Of a stretch of DNA of 64,000 nt, positions 1 through 12,053 are shown piece by piece. The DNA is from Bubalus kerabau (Eukaryota > Chordata > Mammalia > Artiodactyla > Bovidae): assembly GCF_029407905.1 (NCBI RefSeq), contig NC_073633.1:28286501-28350500 (forward strand), written 5' to 3'. Both the position numbers and the translations under genes were made by a program. The number at the start of each line of letters is the position of its first letter. Positions within the stretch are counted from its first letter, which is position 1. The notes below the pieces were generated by a model that ran no database searches, had not been told where the DNA came from, and saw only the letters and a list, made by a program, of their open reading frames with translations.

Positions 1-221
1 CTTCATCCTTACCAGAATCTTTATGTTCTGTTTTTCAGCAATGTTTCTAGACAAAAATGCATACCTTCCTCAGACTTTCATAGCTTGAGATCAGCTTGAA
101 CTCTGTTCTAATCAATAAGATGTAAGCATCCTGAGCGATTTATCGCCCTTTCCTATTCACTAAACTTTTCTACTTTTCCTAATAATGTCAAATGTCAATG
201 GGTTAGTGCCTTGCTAATATA

Positions 222-432
222 TGAGTGCATGCGTGCTAAGTCACTTCAGTCATGAAGCGACTCTATGGACTCTTTCTGACCCTGTGGACTATAACTTGCC
301 AGGCTCCTCTGTCCATGGGATTCTTCAGGCAAGAATACTGGAGTGTGTTGCCATGCTCTCTCCAGGGGATCTTCCCAACCCAGGGATCGAACCTGAGACT
401 CCTGCGGCTCCTGCATTGCCACCAGGGAGTCC
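222..432 (-). repeat. Bov-tA SINE
   Basis: Read on the minus strand this is a tRNA-Glu-like head followed by a Bov-A body. On the plus strand it runs from the reversed tail (TAAGTCACTTCAGTC) through CCATGGGATTCTTCAGGCAAG to the reversed head ending near CACCAGGGAGTCC. The flanks CTAATAT and CTAATAC may be a short target duplication. Confidence 0.85.
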
Positions 433-2290
433 TAATACTACATACCAAAGGTCAAAAGTCACATTTGTATCCCAGAGAGATGAAAAAGACCAATAACACA
501 TTTCTCATCTATAGTTTATTAAGAGAAGGCTTACCCATGGTCGGAAGTCATGCCTATTTCACAAATGTGTTCTTACTTAAATATTTCAGGAGCAGAAAAG
601 GAAGACTAGAATGAAAGCACCTGAAATTTCAGTTTTAGTTCATTGTTACCTTATAATTAGTAGGAGGTCCTCATGTATCGTTTTAGTTTTTATTGGAGTA
701 TTACATTCATATAAGAAAATATAATATAGGGTACAGCCTAGTAAATTTTCATGTAACCAACACTCTTATAACCAGCACTCAGATCAAGAAACAGAGCATT
801 ACCAGCCCTTCAGTGCTCTCTTTATGATATTGCCCCACATATAACAATATTCTGATTTCTGCCAGTGTAAATTAGCTATGTCAGCTTATGTATCCTATAG
901 GAATGACATGTTTATTGACTATCTGAATATATTCTGTTGTCAAAAACCTACTTTAGACTTTTGTCTTTTCTATCAATTTGTTTGTTGTTGATTTGAAAGA
1001 GATATTTTTGAATCAAAATGATCCCTTTGATGATATATGTGATAGATGATATTTGATAATATGTTATTTTGATAATCAATATTAAATTTCATAAGATAAT
1101 AATACTGTAAATATATTCACTAGTTATCCTTTAATAGATTTTCTAGTTATCTTTTTAACTTTTGAAATAATTTTAATATAGATCAGTTTTTTAATGAAGC
1201 ATAGTTGGTTTACAATGTTGTGCCCATCTCTGCTATACAGAAAAGTGACAAAAAATGAATGTATATATGAATATAGATTCCTTTTGATGCTTAGAGATAC
1301 TTGTGTCCTGCTTAAGAAATGTGTATCTAACACAAAGTAATGAACAAGTTCTGAATTTTTTCTATTAACTTCATGCATTATTCTTACATTCAGATTTGCA
1401 TTCTGACTGCTATTTATAAATCCTTTATCCTTGGTACATGGATGCAAATGTTTTCCAACTTTTAGTGTAATACCTTTCCAGTATCAATTTTATCACAAAA
1501 TTTTACTTTGTCACCCTCCCCATCTGGTCATATCATTCTCCTTTATTTCAGGTTTTTCTTCTATTTTTAGAATTTTTCTTTACCTTTTATAGTTATCACG
1601 TATTTATTACATGGGTGATGTAGTTTTCTGAATTTTCATTCTAACTACTAAAATGAATTATTTTCCGAAGTTTTCTCATCCTGTTTGTGCCCAGGATGCT
1701 TTCTTCTCTATATTCTGCATTGTGTATACACTTGTTACTAGTTTATTTAAAAATCATTTAGTGTGTTGCCAGTTTTATGCAATTCTGGTGTAATGAACAA
1801 ATTAGATATTCTTCTAACTTTAGATTCAGTCCCTTAGATGTGCAAACAGCTAGAATTTGTGAAACATTAGAACCCTCAGTGTGCACTGCTAACAATCTCT
1901 TCCTGATTCAATTTATTAATGTATTAGCTTCAGGGAGAAACAGTTAAAAGACACAGTGTGCCAATGGAGCCCCAAGTTACTAACTCCTATTATTTTTCTT
2001 GTGAGATCATATACTCATGAATCTCTATTGGTGAATCTCTATTGGTAGAATTAGTGATAGAACTAATAACAGTTCTATTAAACAGCACTCATTAATTCTG
2101 TAATTTCTAAAGATAAGTTCAGTAGAATGTTTTAAAGCAGGACACGTTTGGTATAAGAATGGCACTTGATTTTTTTTTCTTTTTGGTAAGGATTATTTCT
2201 GAACAGAGATGAAAAAATAGAAATCAAAAAACCCTTTTGAAAATCTGTTCACCACTTTTGGGTTGGCAAGCACTGTGCTTCCTATGGGCA
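433..2290. other. AT-rich non-coding stretch with old L1 traces
   Basis: No V segment or conserved ORF is visible. Around 730-850 and 1170-1260 the sequence resembles L1 3' UTR on the minus strand (for example a GTTTACAATGTTGTG motif near 1208). The rest is unassigned AT-rich sequence. Confidence 0.4.
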
Positions 2291-3156
2291 TCAGTTCAGT
2301 GCAGTTCAGTCTCTCAGTCATGTCCGACCCTTTGCGACCCCATGAATTGCAGCATGCCAGGCCTCCCTGTCCATCACCATCTCCTGGAGTTCACTCAAAT
2401 TCATGTGCATGGAGTCGGTGATGCCATCCAGCCATCTCATCCTCTGTTGTCTCCTTTTCCTCCTGCCCCCAATCCCTTCCAGCATCAGAGTGTTTTCCAA
2501 TGAGTCAACTCTTCACATGAGGTGGCCAAAGTACTGGAGTTTCAGCTTTAGCATCGTTCCTTCCAAAGAAGGAACTCTCAAGAGTCTTCTCCAACACCAC
2601 AGTTCAAAAGCATCAATTCTTCCACACTCAGCTTTCTTCACAGTCCAACTCTCACATCCATACATGACCACTGGAAAAACCATAGCCTTGACTAAACGGA
2701 CCTTTGTTGGCAAAGCAATGTCTCTGCTTTTCAATATGCTATCTAGGTTGGTCATAACTTTCCTTCCAAGGAGTAAGCGTCTTTTAATTTCATGGCTGCA
2801 GTCACCATCTGTGGTGATTTTGGAGCCCAGAAAAATAAAGTCTGACACTGTTTCCACTGTTTCCCCATCTATTTCCCATGAAGTGATGGGACCAGAGGCC
2901 ATGATCTTCGTTTTCTGAATGTTGAGCTTTAAGCCAACTATTTCACTCTCCACTTTCACTTTCATCAAGAGGCTTTTTAGTTCCTCTTCACTTTCTGCCA
3001 TACGGGTGGTATCATCTGTATATCTGAGGTTATTGATATTTCTTCCAGCAATCTTGATTCCAGATTGTGTTTCTTCCAGCCCAGCGTTTCTCATGATATA
3101 CTCTGCATAGAAGTTAAATAAGCAGGGTGACAATATACAGCCTTGATGTACTCCTT
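2291..3156 (-). mobile_element. BovB LINE fragment (3' end, reverse transcriptase part)
   Basis: The minus strand encodes the C-terminal part of a BovB (RTE clade) reverse transcriptase from about 3133 to 2513. It includes NNLRYTDDTT, where TDD stands at the usual A/YDD site, then GLKLNIQKTKIMASGP and LLLGRKVMTNLDSILKSRD. The 3' end is the BovB tail (reversed TTCAGTTCAGT at 2291). The copy is 5'-truncated, has frame breaks and is not mobile. Confidence 0.9.
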
Positions 3157-3381
3157 AGTATACCCATAATTTGTCTCAGCCACATCAACCAATGAAGCAC
3201 TTCTTCCTTGTCCTTTTCTTCTTTTCTTTATGCCTCTATGTCCTTAATTTCTTTGTTTCCTCTCCCCTTCTCCTTCCCTTCATTTTCCTCATCTCTTACT
3301 GCTCTCTGACTCTCCTTCTAGATAACTCTAAATTTGCTCTCTTGACTGCTCCCCCCACTGTGTCCCCTCTTCTTCCCACCA
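3157..3381. other. Pyrimidine-rich 3' flank of TRAV26
   Basis: A C/T-rich tract (about 3190-3330 on the plus strand) separates the BovB fragment from the TRAV26 RSS. It holds no further V exon. Confidence 0.4.
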
Positions 3382-3420
3382 GAGATACTGCACAGGTGCA
3401 GCCCTGTCTGTCCCAGTGTG
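3382..3420 (-). other. V-RSS (23 bp spacer) of TRAV26, atypical
   Basis: Directly after the V exon, which ends in codons for C-V-L-R-E plus one base, the minus strand reads heptamer CACACTG (3420-3414), a 23-base spacer, and CAGTATCTC at the nonamer position (3390-3382). The heptamer keeps CAC but has C for A at position 5 relative to CACAGTG. The nonamer matches the ACAAAAACC consensus poorly. Confidence 0.6.
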
Positions 3421-4525
3421 CCTCTCTCAGGACGCAGTAGTACACAGCGGTGTCTCTCAGGGTGACCTGGGGCAGGACCAAGGTGCTGGACTTTCTGTCT
3501 GAAGCGATGGTCAGAGAGGCCATGCTGCTGTTCGCTGTGTCTTGAAAGCCATGAATGACATACTGTGGACTCTGACTGGGATTTTGCCGATACCAATGTA
3601 TATACTCAGTTCCACTAACGGTCGAGTGGTTACAAGGCAGGGTTACATCCTCTCTTTCAGGATAATCCATGGAGCTGGGCTGAGTGGTCTTAGCATCAAA
3701 CACATTCCCTGGGGGGTTAAGAAATCAAATTAACTCCAGAGCACAAATCAGTGTAATTCTATGGATCGAAGGCATAACCCTCCTGTAACTGTCTAGCCCT
3801 AACCCCTACTCCAGTGTTCCTACTTATGTCCTGTGAAAATATTGTGGATGTTCATTATTGGATTGCAAGGAAATAAAACCAGTTATCCTAAAGGAAATGA
3901 GCCCTAAATATTCACTGGAGAGACTGATGCTGAAACTGAAGCTCCAATACTTTGTCCACTTGCTGAGAAGAGCTGATTCATTGGAAAATACCCTGAATTC
4001 TGGGCAAGACTGAAGGCAAAAGGAGAAGGGGGCATCAGAGGATGAGATGGTTAAACAGCATCACCGTCTCAATAGAGATGAATTTGAGCGTACTCCAGGA
4101 GATAGTAGAGGACAGAGGAGCCTGGCATACTGACGTCCATTTGGTCATAAAAAGTTGGATACAACTTAGCAACTGGACAACAACAAAATTAAAGAGACCA
4201 AAGATATGTGGCATGAATCAGATTCCACAGGCTTTGTTCCATGGGTCCTTGTCTTAATAAGCCCAGAGAATTCTTACAACCTGCTTACTGCTAAGGACTT
4301 TTCTGGTATTGTGGCTATGATTTAAACTGTAATGTAGAAGACGGGCCTCTTTAGCAAATGCACAGATCGTTTCTCAATTCCATCACTATAATGCTGAATA
4401 AAGCACAGAGAGGGGAGTAGAGAGTAAGTGACTCTTTGTGGCCCTTTGCCCTCAAAGTCATCCCTTGTAGACACAGAACACTTACCCAAGGCCAGAAACA
4501 CAGTTACTCCAGTCACCAGCCTCAT
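3421..4525 (-). CDS. TRAV26: T-cell receptor alpha variable segment, TRAV26-like
   Basis: This germline V segment encodes the V domain of a TCR alpha chain after joining to a J segment. Exon 1 (4525-4486) encodes the leader MRLVTGVTVFLAL plus one base and ends in a GTAAG donor. The V exon (3708-3421, 288 nt) follows an acceptor CCCCCCAG at 3716-3709 and joins in frame as GNVFDAKTTQPSSMD. Visible landmarks are the first cysteine in LPCNHST, HWYRQ with the core tryptophan, YVIHG, DRKSSTLVLP, and DTAVYYC with the second cysteine. DAKTTQP, CNHST and the DRKSSTL stretch match human TRAV26. The 777-bp intron is unusually long because a BovB fragment (3857-4187) sits in it. No stop or frameshift is seen. 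The weak RSS is the main doubt about its use in recombination. Confidence 0.88.
3857..4187 (+). mobile_element. BovB-derived 3' fragment inside the TRAV26 intron
   Basis: Plus-strand BovB 3' sequence: GCTGAAACTGAAGCTCCAATAC, then a diverged GATGAGATGG stretch, ending in AACTTAGCAACTGGACAACAAC. It lies between leader and V exon, away from both splice sites, so it lengthens the intron without breaking the gene. Divergence suggests an old insertion. Confidence 0.8.
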
Positions 4526-5690
4526 ACTTCAAGGACAAGCTAGGACCATGGGCTCAGAGCTCAGGCTTGTGTCTGATCCTTGGCTTGAGGAGGTTCCAGA
4601 GAACAGCGGCAACAGCTGTCAGTAAAAACTTACAACCAGTGCAGATGCTGCTGTGTTGTTGCCAGGACCTTCTCAGCCAATGATCAAGCAGTTCCTTACC
4701 TATGTCTTCCTCCCTGGTTTTAGTCATGTCCCCCAAAGATGGTGAAACATCCCCAGCTCACAGTGAAATCATCTATGAAGTTTAATGTCTGGCTCAAGAA
4801 AAGGAACATCAATCACAATGATGTGTCTGTGCACAACCGTTGGTCTTTCATTTGTTTCTTAAGAAACTGGCTGATGCTCCATGAAGCTTGAGGAACACAA
4901 TGTTTAATCCCAGAAAAATGTACTGAGCTCTGTGTTGTAAAACGATGAAAACTTCCATCCACATTCCAGAAAATTAATTGGAGATTCAAAAGTAGACAGT
5001 GATGTGCTCTGGGAGACAGGAAAAGTTAATAACATTGAGACTAATAGCTACACATCCTAGAACTTGCAGCAGCTCTTGTAAGGGTTCCTGGAATCATGCA
5101 TCTATTGCCAACTTGTTAGACATTTTCCATGCACTTGTTCTTAATAAACTAACTGATTGACATAGATGGTGTTCACCTCCTCCTTGAACAGTGGTCCTTA
5201 ATCCTCATGTTCCCTATGCCGATGCTTGTGGATGTTGTGCAGCAAGGATGCTACGGCAGAGGAATAGACAGAAATGAAGGAAAACAAAGTGGAGGTTGGT
5301 GTGAGTGGTAGAAAAAGTAGGAGGAGGGAAAAAGGGTATCAGGAATAGAGAAGGGAAGGGATAATCAGAGCAGGGAAATGGGAAAGCATGTATAGGAATA
5401 GGAAGGTACTTGGAAAGGGCTTAGGCTATTGGGCTAACCTGAATCCTTGACCACACACATTCAACAAGGGATAATAAGGCACAAGTTGTCTTTAAAGTGG
5501 AAGTATGTCATTTTTCCTTTTGGGGGGCACATCAATGGAAAATAAATTCCCATTCCCTTCACCCAGAAAGAAATACTGTTTTCAGATGAATCAGCCCCCT
5601 CTTGTGACTGAAGAGAAGAACTGCAGATCTAAATCCGGACCAAAAGTCAGCAAGGAACTTTTTGAAAACCCCTCAAGTTTGCAGGTAAAT
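4526..5690. other. 5' flank of TRAV26 and unassigned sequence
   Basis: This should hold the TRAV26 promoter. I cannot point to a convincing TATA box or initiator. From about 5270 to 5420 the plus strand is A/G-rich (GGAAGG-type repeats). No second V segment is seen. Confidence 0.35.
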
Positions 5691-5902
5691 GGGCTTCCCA
5701 GGTGGCGCGAGTGGTAAAGAACTCACCTGCCAATGCAGGAAACTTCAGAGACCCAGGTTCAATCCCTGGATCAGGAAAATCCCCTGGAGAAGAGCCCATG
5801 GCAACCCAATATTCTGCCTGGAATATTCACTAGAAAGAGGAGCCTGGTGGGCTACAGTCCATGACTCACAGAGTCAGACGCAACTGAAGCATCTTAGCAC
5901 AC
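5691..5902 (+). repeat. Bov-tA SINE
   Basis: A tRNA-like head (GGGCTTCCCAGGTGG, TTCAATCCCTGG) is followed by a Bov-A body (GGAGCCTGGTGGGCTACAG) and the tail GACGCAACTGAAGC. Confidence 0.9.
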
Positions 5903-6448
5903 AGCACACACGTCTTACTTGTAATACCTCTGTACTCATCTGTATTTTCTTGATCCTAAACACTCCATAGCAGTGTTTTAATTATCTTTGACTGCCTTAC
6001 TGCAGTCATATGATTCTCATTTGTTGATCTCTTTAAGTTTTCATTTGTCTCTAACCTTCCTATATTTAAATTTTACTTCAAAGGCCATGTAATTCAATGT
6101 TTATAAAAGAGCTTGGTATACAGTGGACACTCAAGAATTACTAGTATCCCGAATGAGCCGATAACTCATTATTCATTATTTAATGAAAAAATTATGTTGA
6201 ACAATTGTTTAAATTATTCTGAAAACAATCTTCCAATTTTATGGAATTCATGCCAAATAAAAGGCTCAAATAGTATAAACAGAGGGTTATTATTGTGAAC
6301 AAAATGAACAATAAATTGTGAACAAAATGGACAATAATAAATCCAAGTCTAGGATTGAGGAAAATTCTATTGAAGATATGAGAGTAAATGTTATGGTAAT
6401 CATGCTTTGTTCATTTAACAAACATTCATAAATACTCAATGGAAGTCT
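5903..6448. other. AT-rich unique sequence
   Basis: No gene or clear repeat is recognised. There is a short local repeat of GAACAAAATG(A/G)ACAATAA around 6297-6340. Confidence 0.35.
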
Positions 6449-9330
6449 TATTGTTGTTCAGTCACTCAGTCGTGTCTGACTCCATGTGACCCCATGGACT
6501 GCAGCACACCAGACTTCCTGGTCCTTCACTATCCCCAAGAATTGCTCAGACTCATGTCCATGTGTGGATGATGCCATCCAGTCATCTCCTCCTCTGTCAT
6601 CCCCTTCTCCTCCTGCTCTCAATTCTTCCCAGCATCAGGGTCTTTTCAATGAGTCAGTTCTTCACATCAGGGGGTCAAAGTTTTGGAGCTTCAGCTTCAG
6701 CATCAGTCTTTTTGATGAATATTCAGGGTTGATTTCCTTAGAATTGACTGATTTGATATCCTTGTTGTCAAAGAAGCTCTCAAAGGTCTTCTGCAGCACC
6801 ACAATTAGAAAGCCTCAATTCTTCAGCTCTTAGCCTTCTTTAGCGTCCAACTCTCACATCCATACATGACTACTGGAAAATCATAGCTTTAACTCAATGG
6901 ACCGTTGTTGGCAAAGTGATGTCTCTGCTTTTTAATATGCTGTCTAGGTTGGTTATAGCTTTCCATCCAAGAAGCAAGTGTCTTTTAACATCATGGCTGC
7001 AGTCATCTTCCACAGTGATTTTGGAGCCCAAGAAAATAAAATCTATGACTGCTTACACTTTTTCCCCATCTATTTGCCGTGAAGTGATGGGATCAGATGC
7101 CATGATCTTAGTTTTTTGAATGTTGAGTTTTAAGTCAATTTGTCACTGTCGTCCTTCACCCTCATCAAGAGACTCTTCAGTTACTCTTCTCTTTCTGCCA
7201 TTAGAGTGGTATCATCTGCATATGTGAGGTTGTTGGTATTTCTCCTGGCAATCTTGATTCCAGCTTGTGATTCATCCAACCCAGCATTTCACATGATGTG
7301 TGATGTACTCTACATACAATGTAAATAAGCAGAGTGACAGTATACAGCCTTGAGGTACTACTTTCCCAATTTTGAACCTGTTTGTTGTTCCATGTCCAGT
7401 TCTAACTGTTGCTTCCTGACCTGCATGCAGGTTTCACATGAGGCAGGCAAGGTGTACTAGTATCCTATCTATTTAAGAATTTTCCAGTTTGTTGTGATCC
7501 ACATATTCAAAGGCTTTAGTGTAGTCAATGAAGCAGAGGTAGATGCTTTTCTGGAGTTCCCTTACTTTTTCTATGATCCAGTGAATGTTGGCAATTTGAT
7601 TTCTGGTTCCTCTGCCTTTTCTAAATCCAACTTATACATTTGGACTTTCTCAGTTCACATACTGCTTAAGCCTACTTGAAGGATTTTGCACATTACCTTG
7701 CTAATCTATGAAAAGAGTGCAATTGTACAATAGTTTGAAGATTCTTTGGTATTGCCTTTCTTTAGTATTGGAATGAAAACTGACTTTTACTACCCCTGTG
7801 ACCATTGCTGAGTTTTCAAAGTTTGCTGGCAGAATCAGTACAGCACTTTAACAGTATCATCATTTAGGATTTTAAAAGGTCAGCTGGAATTCCATCATCT
7901 GCACTAGCTTTTGTTTGTAATAATGCTCCCTAAGGCCGAAGAATTGATGCTTTTGAACTGTGGTGTTGGAGAAGACTCCTGAGAGTCCCTTGGACTGCAA
8001 GGAGATCCAACCAGCCCATCCTGAAGGATATCTGTCCTGGGTGTTCTTTGGAAGGAATGATGCTAAAGCTGAAACTCCAGTATTTTGGCTACCTCATGTA
8101 AAGAGTTGACTCATTGGAAAAGACTCTGATGGTGGGAGGGATTGGGGGCAGGAGGAGAAGGGGACAACAGAGGATGAGATGGCTGGATGGCATCACCGAC
8201 TCGATGGATGTGAGTCTGAGTGAACTCCGGGAGTTGGTGATAGACAGGGAGGCCTGGCGTGCTGCGATTCATGGGGTCGCAAAGAGTCGGACACGACTGA
8301 GCGACTAAACTGAACTGAAGGCCCACTAGACTTCACACTCCAGGATGCCTGGCTCTAGGTGAGTGACCATCGTGGTTATCTGGGTCATTAAGACCTTTTT
8401 TGTACAGTTTTTCTGTGTATTCTTGCCACCTCTTCTTAATCTCTTCTGCATCTGTTAGGTCCATACCATTTCTGTCCTTTTTTTGTGCCCATCTTTGCAT
8501 GAAATGTTCCCTTGGTATCTCTAATTTTCTTAAAGAGGTCTCTAGTCTTTCCCATTCTATTGTTCCCTGCTATTTCTTTGCATTGTTCACTTAAGAAAGA
8601 TTTCTTATCTCTCCTTGCTATTCTCTGGATTTCTGCATTCATTTGGATATATCTTTCCCCTTCTTCTTTGTCTCTTACTTCTTTTCTCAGCTATTTGTAA
8701 TCCCTTCTTAGAAAAACATTTTGCCTTCTTGCATTTCTTTTTCTCTGGGATGGTTTTGGTCACTGCCTTCTGTACAATGTTACTAACCTCCAACCACAGT
8801 TCTTCAGGAACTCTATGAGATCTAATCCCAGAATCTATTTGTCACCTCTACTCTATAATCATAAGGTTTTTGATTTAGGTCATACCTAAATGATCTAGTG
8901 GCTTTTCCTACTTTCTTCAGCTTAAACCTGAATTTTGCAATAAGGAGCTCATGATCTTAGCCACAGTCTGCTCCAGATTTTCTTTTTGTGACTGTATAGA
9001 TTTCCTCCATCTTTGGCTGCAAAAAATATAATCAATCTGATTTCTGTATTAACCTGCTGGTGATATCCATGTGTAGGATAGGCTCTCATGTTGTTGGAAG
9101 AGGGTGTTTGCTATGACCAATGTGTTTTCTTGGCAAAACTCTGTTAGCCTTTGTCCTGCTTCATTTTGTACTCCAAGGCCAAACTTGCCTGTTACTCCAG
9201 GTATCTCTTGACTTCCTATGTTTGCATTCCAATCCCCTATGATGAAAATGATGTCTTTTCTTGGTTGTAGTTCTAGAAAGTCTTGTAGATCTTGATAGAA
9301 CCATTCTTCATAGATCTCTTTTGGATCCAA
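6449..9330 (-). mobile_element. Long BovB LINE, nearly full length, with a nested BovB
   Basis: Reading down the minus strand from 9330, the endonuclease part comes first, with IIGDWNANIGSQEIPG (about 9240-9180), a GDWNA motif of the APE-type endonuclease of RTE elements. The linker and reverse transcriptase follow, and the BovB 3' tail lies near 6451. The frame is broken by many stops. A second BovB 3' piece (7938-8317) in the opposite orientation interrupts it. Together the two flanks are about 2.5 kb. The 5' end of the ORF is missing. Confidence 0.9.
7938..8317 (+). mobile_element. BovB 3' fragment nested in an older BovB
   Basis: The plus strand encodes the BovB C-terminus (GGRRRRGQQRMRWLDGITDS) and ends in GAGCGACTAAACTGAACTGAA. 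AAGGCC flanks both sides (7932-7937 and 8318-8323), consistent with a short target duplication, and the outer BovB resumes on either side. Confidence 0.85.
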
Positions 9331-10550
9331 TTTAAACTCATATTGTCACTGGCACAGAGACATACATTCATCCTGTTCTGGGTCAAGTCTTCCTTATATC
9401 CAAATCTTCTCCAAGGAGCCCTGTAAATGGTACACTCTGGATGACAATAAAGGTTTGAGACACTTTTCATAGCTAGGAAAGTTTTGTCTCATTTCTCAAA
9501 GATAAAAATAATTGGAACAATAAAACCTGTCCCATAGGGTTTTGATATTTAAATTGGATAATGAATTGGAAATGCATCTTACAGTGCCTGACATATAGTA
9601 AGCTCAATAAATATCAACTCTCTTTATTCTACTAAAACCTTCCTTTCCTTCAATGGACAGGCTTGTGACCTGCTTTTCCCCCAACATCAGTTCAGTAATG
9701 GAAGCTTCTAGGACATTTACCTAATCACTTAGTTTCCTGGAGATAGTCACTCTTTTTCCTTATCCTTTTGATGTGATAGCCAGCTAGTTGCTGAAAGGAC
9801 ACAGATAGATCAGGTGAGGCTTGATTTTGGGTTTCCTAAAAATAGTAAAATCAAGGACATATTGCATGTTTACTAGCTACTATTGGATATAATATTTCTG
9901 AATTGGATCTCCAAGATTTTGCCATTCTTATTAACTATTTTCACTTCATATTGAATTATCAGCTTTTAATATATTCTGAATTTGATTCCCATTTCAGTAA
10001 TGTAGATTGCATATATAGCCTTCCAGTCCCATTGACTTTCCACTCTCTTAGCAGTGATTTTTAACAACAAAAAAAAATCTAAAAATATACTTTCATGCTC
10101 ATAAGAAGCTTCCTTGACAGTTTTGTTTTAAAAACTTTGAGAATGCTTTCCTTTTGTGACTGCCACTGCTTGTGATGAGAACTCAGGCGTCACTCTTGAT
10201 AATGTTTCCCAGAACACAGCATATTTGTTTCTTCTGACTATTAGCAAGATTTTCTTCCATTAAATTAGACCCTTGGGTTTGTCTTCAGTGCCTTACAAAC
10301 TTCTGCCAAAACCACAGTGGTGAACTTGCAGAATTCTTTATTCATCTTTATGACTTTTCACATAGCATTGCTCCTGAATAAGGAGCTTGCTTTATAGGAA
10401 GTCAAGTACAACAGTAAGTGGAAGTTCTTGCTATGATAAAAAAAGGTTATGGAATGGGTAATAGATGAGGTAGCTATAAATACCAGTTACAATCATGTGG
10501 TCATTTGCAGTAACAAAAGCTATAATAGTTATAAAATTATCTTCATTTTA

Positions 10551-11764
10551 TTTTTTTTAATTTTATTTTATTTTTAAACTTTACATAATTGTATTAGATT
10601 TGCCAAATATCAAAATGAATCCGCCACAGGTATACATGTGTTCCCCATCCTGAACCCTCCTCCCTCCTCCCTCCCCATTCCATCCCTCTGGGTCGTCCCA
10701 GTGCACCAGCCCCAAGCATCCAGTATCGTGCATCAAACCTGGACTGGCAACTCGTTTCATACATGATATTTTACATGTTTCAATGCCATTCTCCCAAATC
10801 TTCCCACCCTCTCCCTCTCTCACAGAGTCCATAAGACTGTTCTATACATCAGTGTCTCTTTTGCTGTCTCGTACACAGGGTTATTGTTACCATCTTTCTA
10901 AATTCCATATATATGCGTTAGTATACTGTATTGGTGTTTTTCTTTCTGGCTTACTTCACTCTGTATAATAGGCTCCAGTTTCATCCACCTCATTAGAACT
11001 GATTCAAATGTATTCTTTTTAATGGCTGAGTAATACTCCATTGTGTATATGTACCACAGCTTTCTTATCCATTCATCTGCTGATGGACATCTAGGTTGCT
11101 TCCATGTCCTGGCTATTATAAACAGTGCTGCGATGAACATTGGGGTACACGTGTCTCTTTCCCTTCTGGTTTCCTCAGTGTGTATGCTCAGCAGTGGGAT
11201 TGCTGGATCATAAGGCAGTTCTGTTTCCAGTTTTTTAAGGAATCTCCACACTGTTCTCCATAGTGGCTGTACTAGTTTGCATTCCCACCAACAGTGTAAG
11301 AGGGTTCCCTTTTCTCCACACCCTCTCCAGCATTTATTACTTGTAGACTTTTGGATCACAGCCATTCTGACTGGTGTGAAATGGTACCTCATAGTGGTTT
11401 TGATTTGCCTTTCTCTGATAATGAGTGATGTTGAGCATCTTTTCATGTGTTTGTTAGCCATCTGTATGTCTTCTTTGGAGAGATGTCTATTTAGTTATTT
11501 GGCCCATTTTTTGATTGGGTCATTTATTTTTCTGGAGTTGAGCTGTAGGAGTTGCTCGAAACTAGAACACTTTCTAACACCATACACAAAAGTAAACTCA
11601 AAATGGAATAAAGATCTAAACGTAAGACCAGAAACTATAAAACTCCTAGAGGAGAACATAGGCAAAACACTCCCTGACATACATCACAGCAGGATCCTCT
11701 ATGACCCACCTCCCAGAATATTGGAAATAAAAGCAAAAGTAAACAAATGGGACCTAATTAACCT
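10551..11764 (-). mobile_element. Bovine-type L1, 5' truncated, twin-primed inversion
   Basis: From about 11558 down to 10551 the minus strand carries the L1 ORF2 C-terminus (MANKHMKRCSTSLIIRERQ, CWWECKLVQPLWRTVWRF, YYSAIKKNTF), then the bovine L1 3' UTR and an A-rich tail. From 11559 to 11764 the next upstream ORF2 segment (WNKDLNVRPETIKLLEENIG) is on the plus strand, so the 5' part is inverted. A perfect 19-bp target duplication TAAAATTATCTTCATTTTA lies at 10532-10550 and 11765-11783. This is the signature of twin priming. Stops in ORF2 make it dead. Confidence 0.93.
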
Positions 11765-12041
11765 TAAAATTATCTTCATTTTACATGAATATATTTTTGT
11801 ATATATTAACCATTTTTAGCTTCTCTCTCCTCTTTGCCTGCCTGTGGTAAAAGAAAACATGCCACTACAATTTAATCTTACATCTCAGTGTATCTAAGTA
11901 GTTAAGATACAGAATTCAACAGGGGAGTGTGATTCAGCTAGATGAGGAAAGAACATCACCCGTAAATGGATAAATGAACTTGGTATTCTCTTTGAAGGAG
12001 AGAGCTTGTTTTGGTTGAATGAAGAATAATTGCATTATATT

Positions 12042-12053
12042 AACAGGAAGCAT
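12042..12053. repeat. Target site duplication, left copy
   Basis: AACAGGAAGCAT at 12042-12053 is repeated exactly at 14329-14340 and delimits the BovB insertion between them. Confidence 0.85.

Noticed and set aside
5691..5765. tRNA-like sequences at the head of each Bov-tA and CHR element
   Set aside because: They are SINE heads derived from tRNA, followed by SINE bodies; no copy shows a complete, paired tRNA fold.
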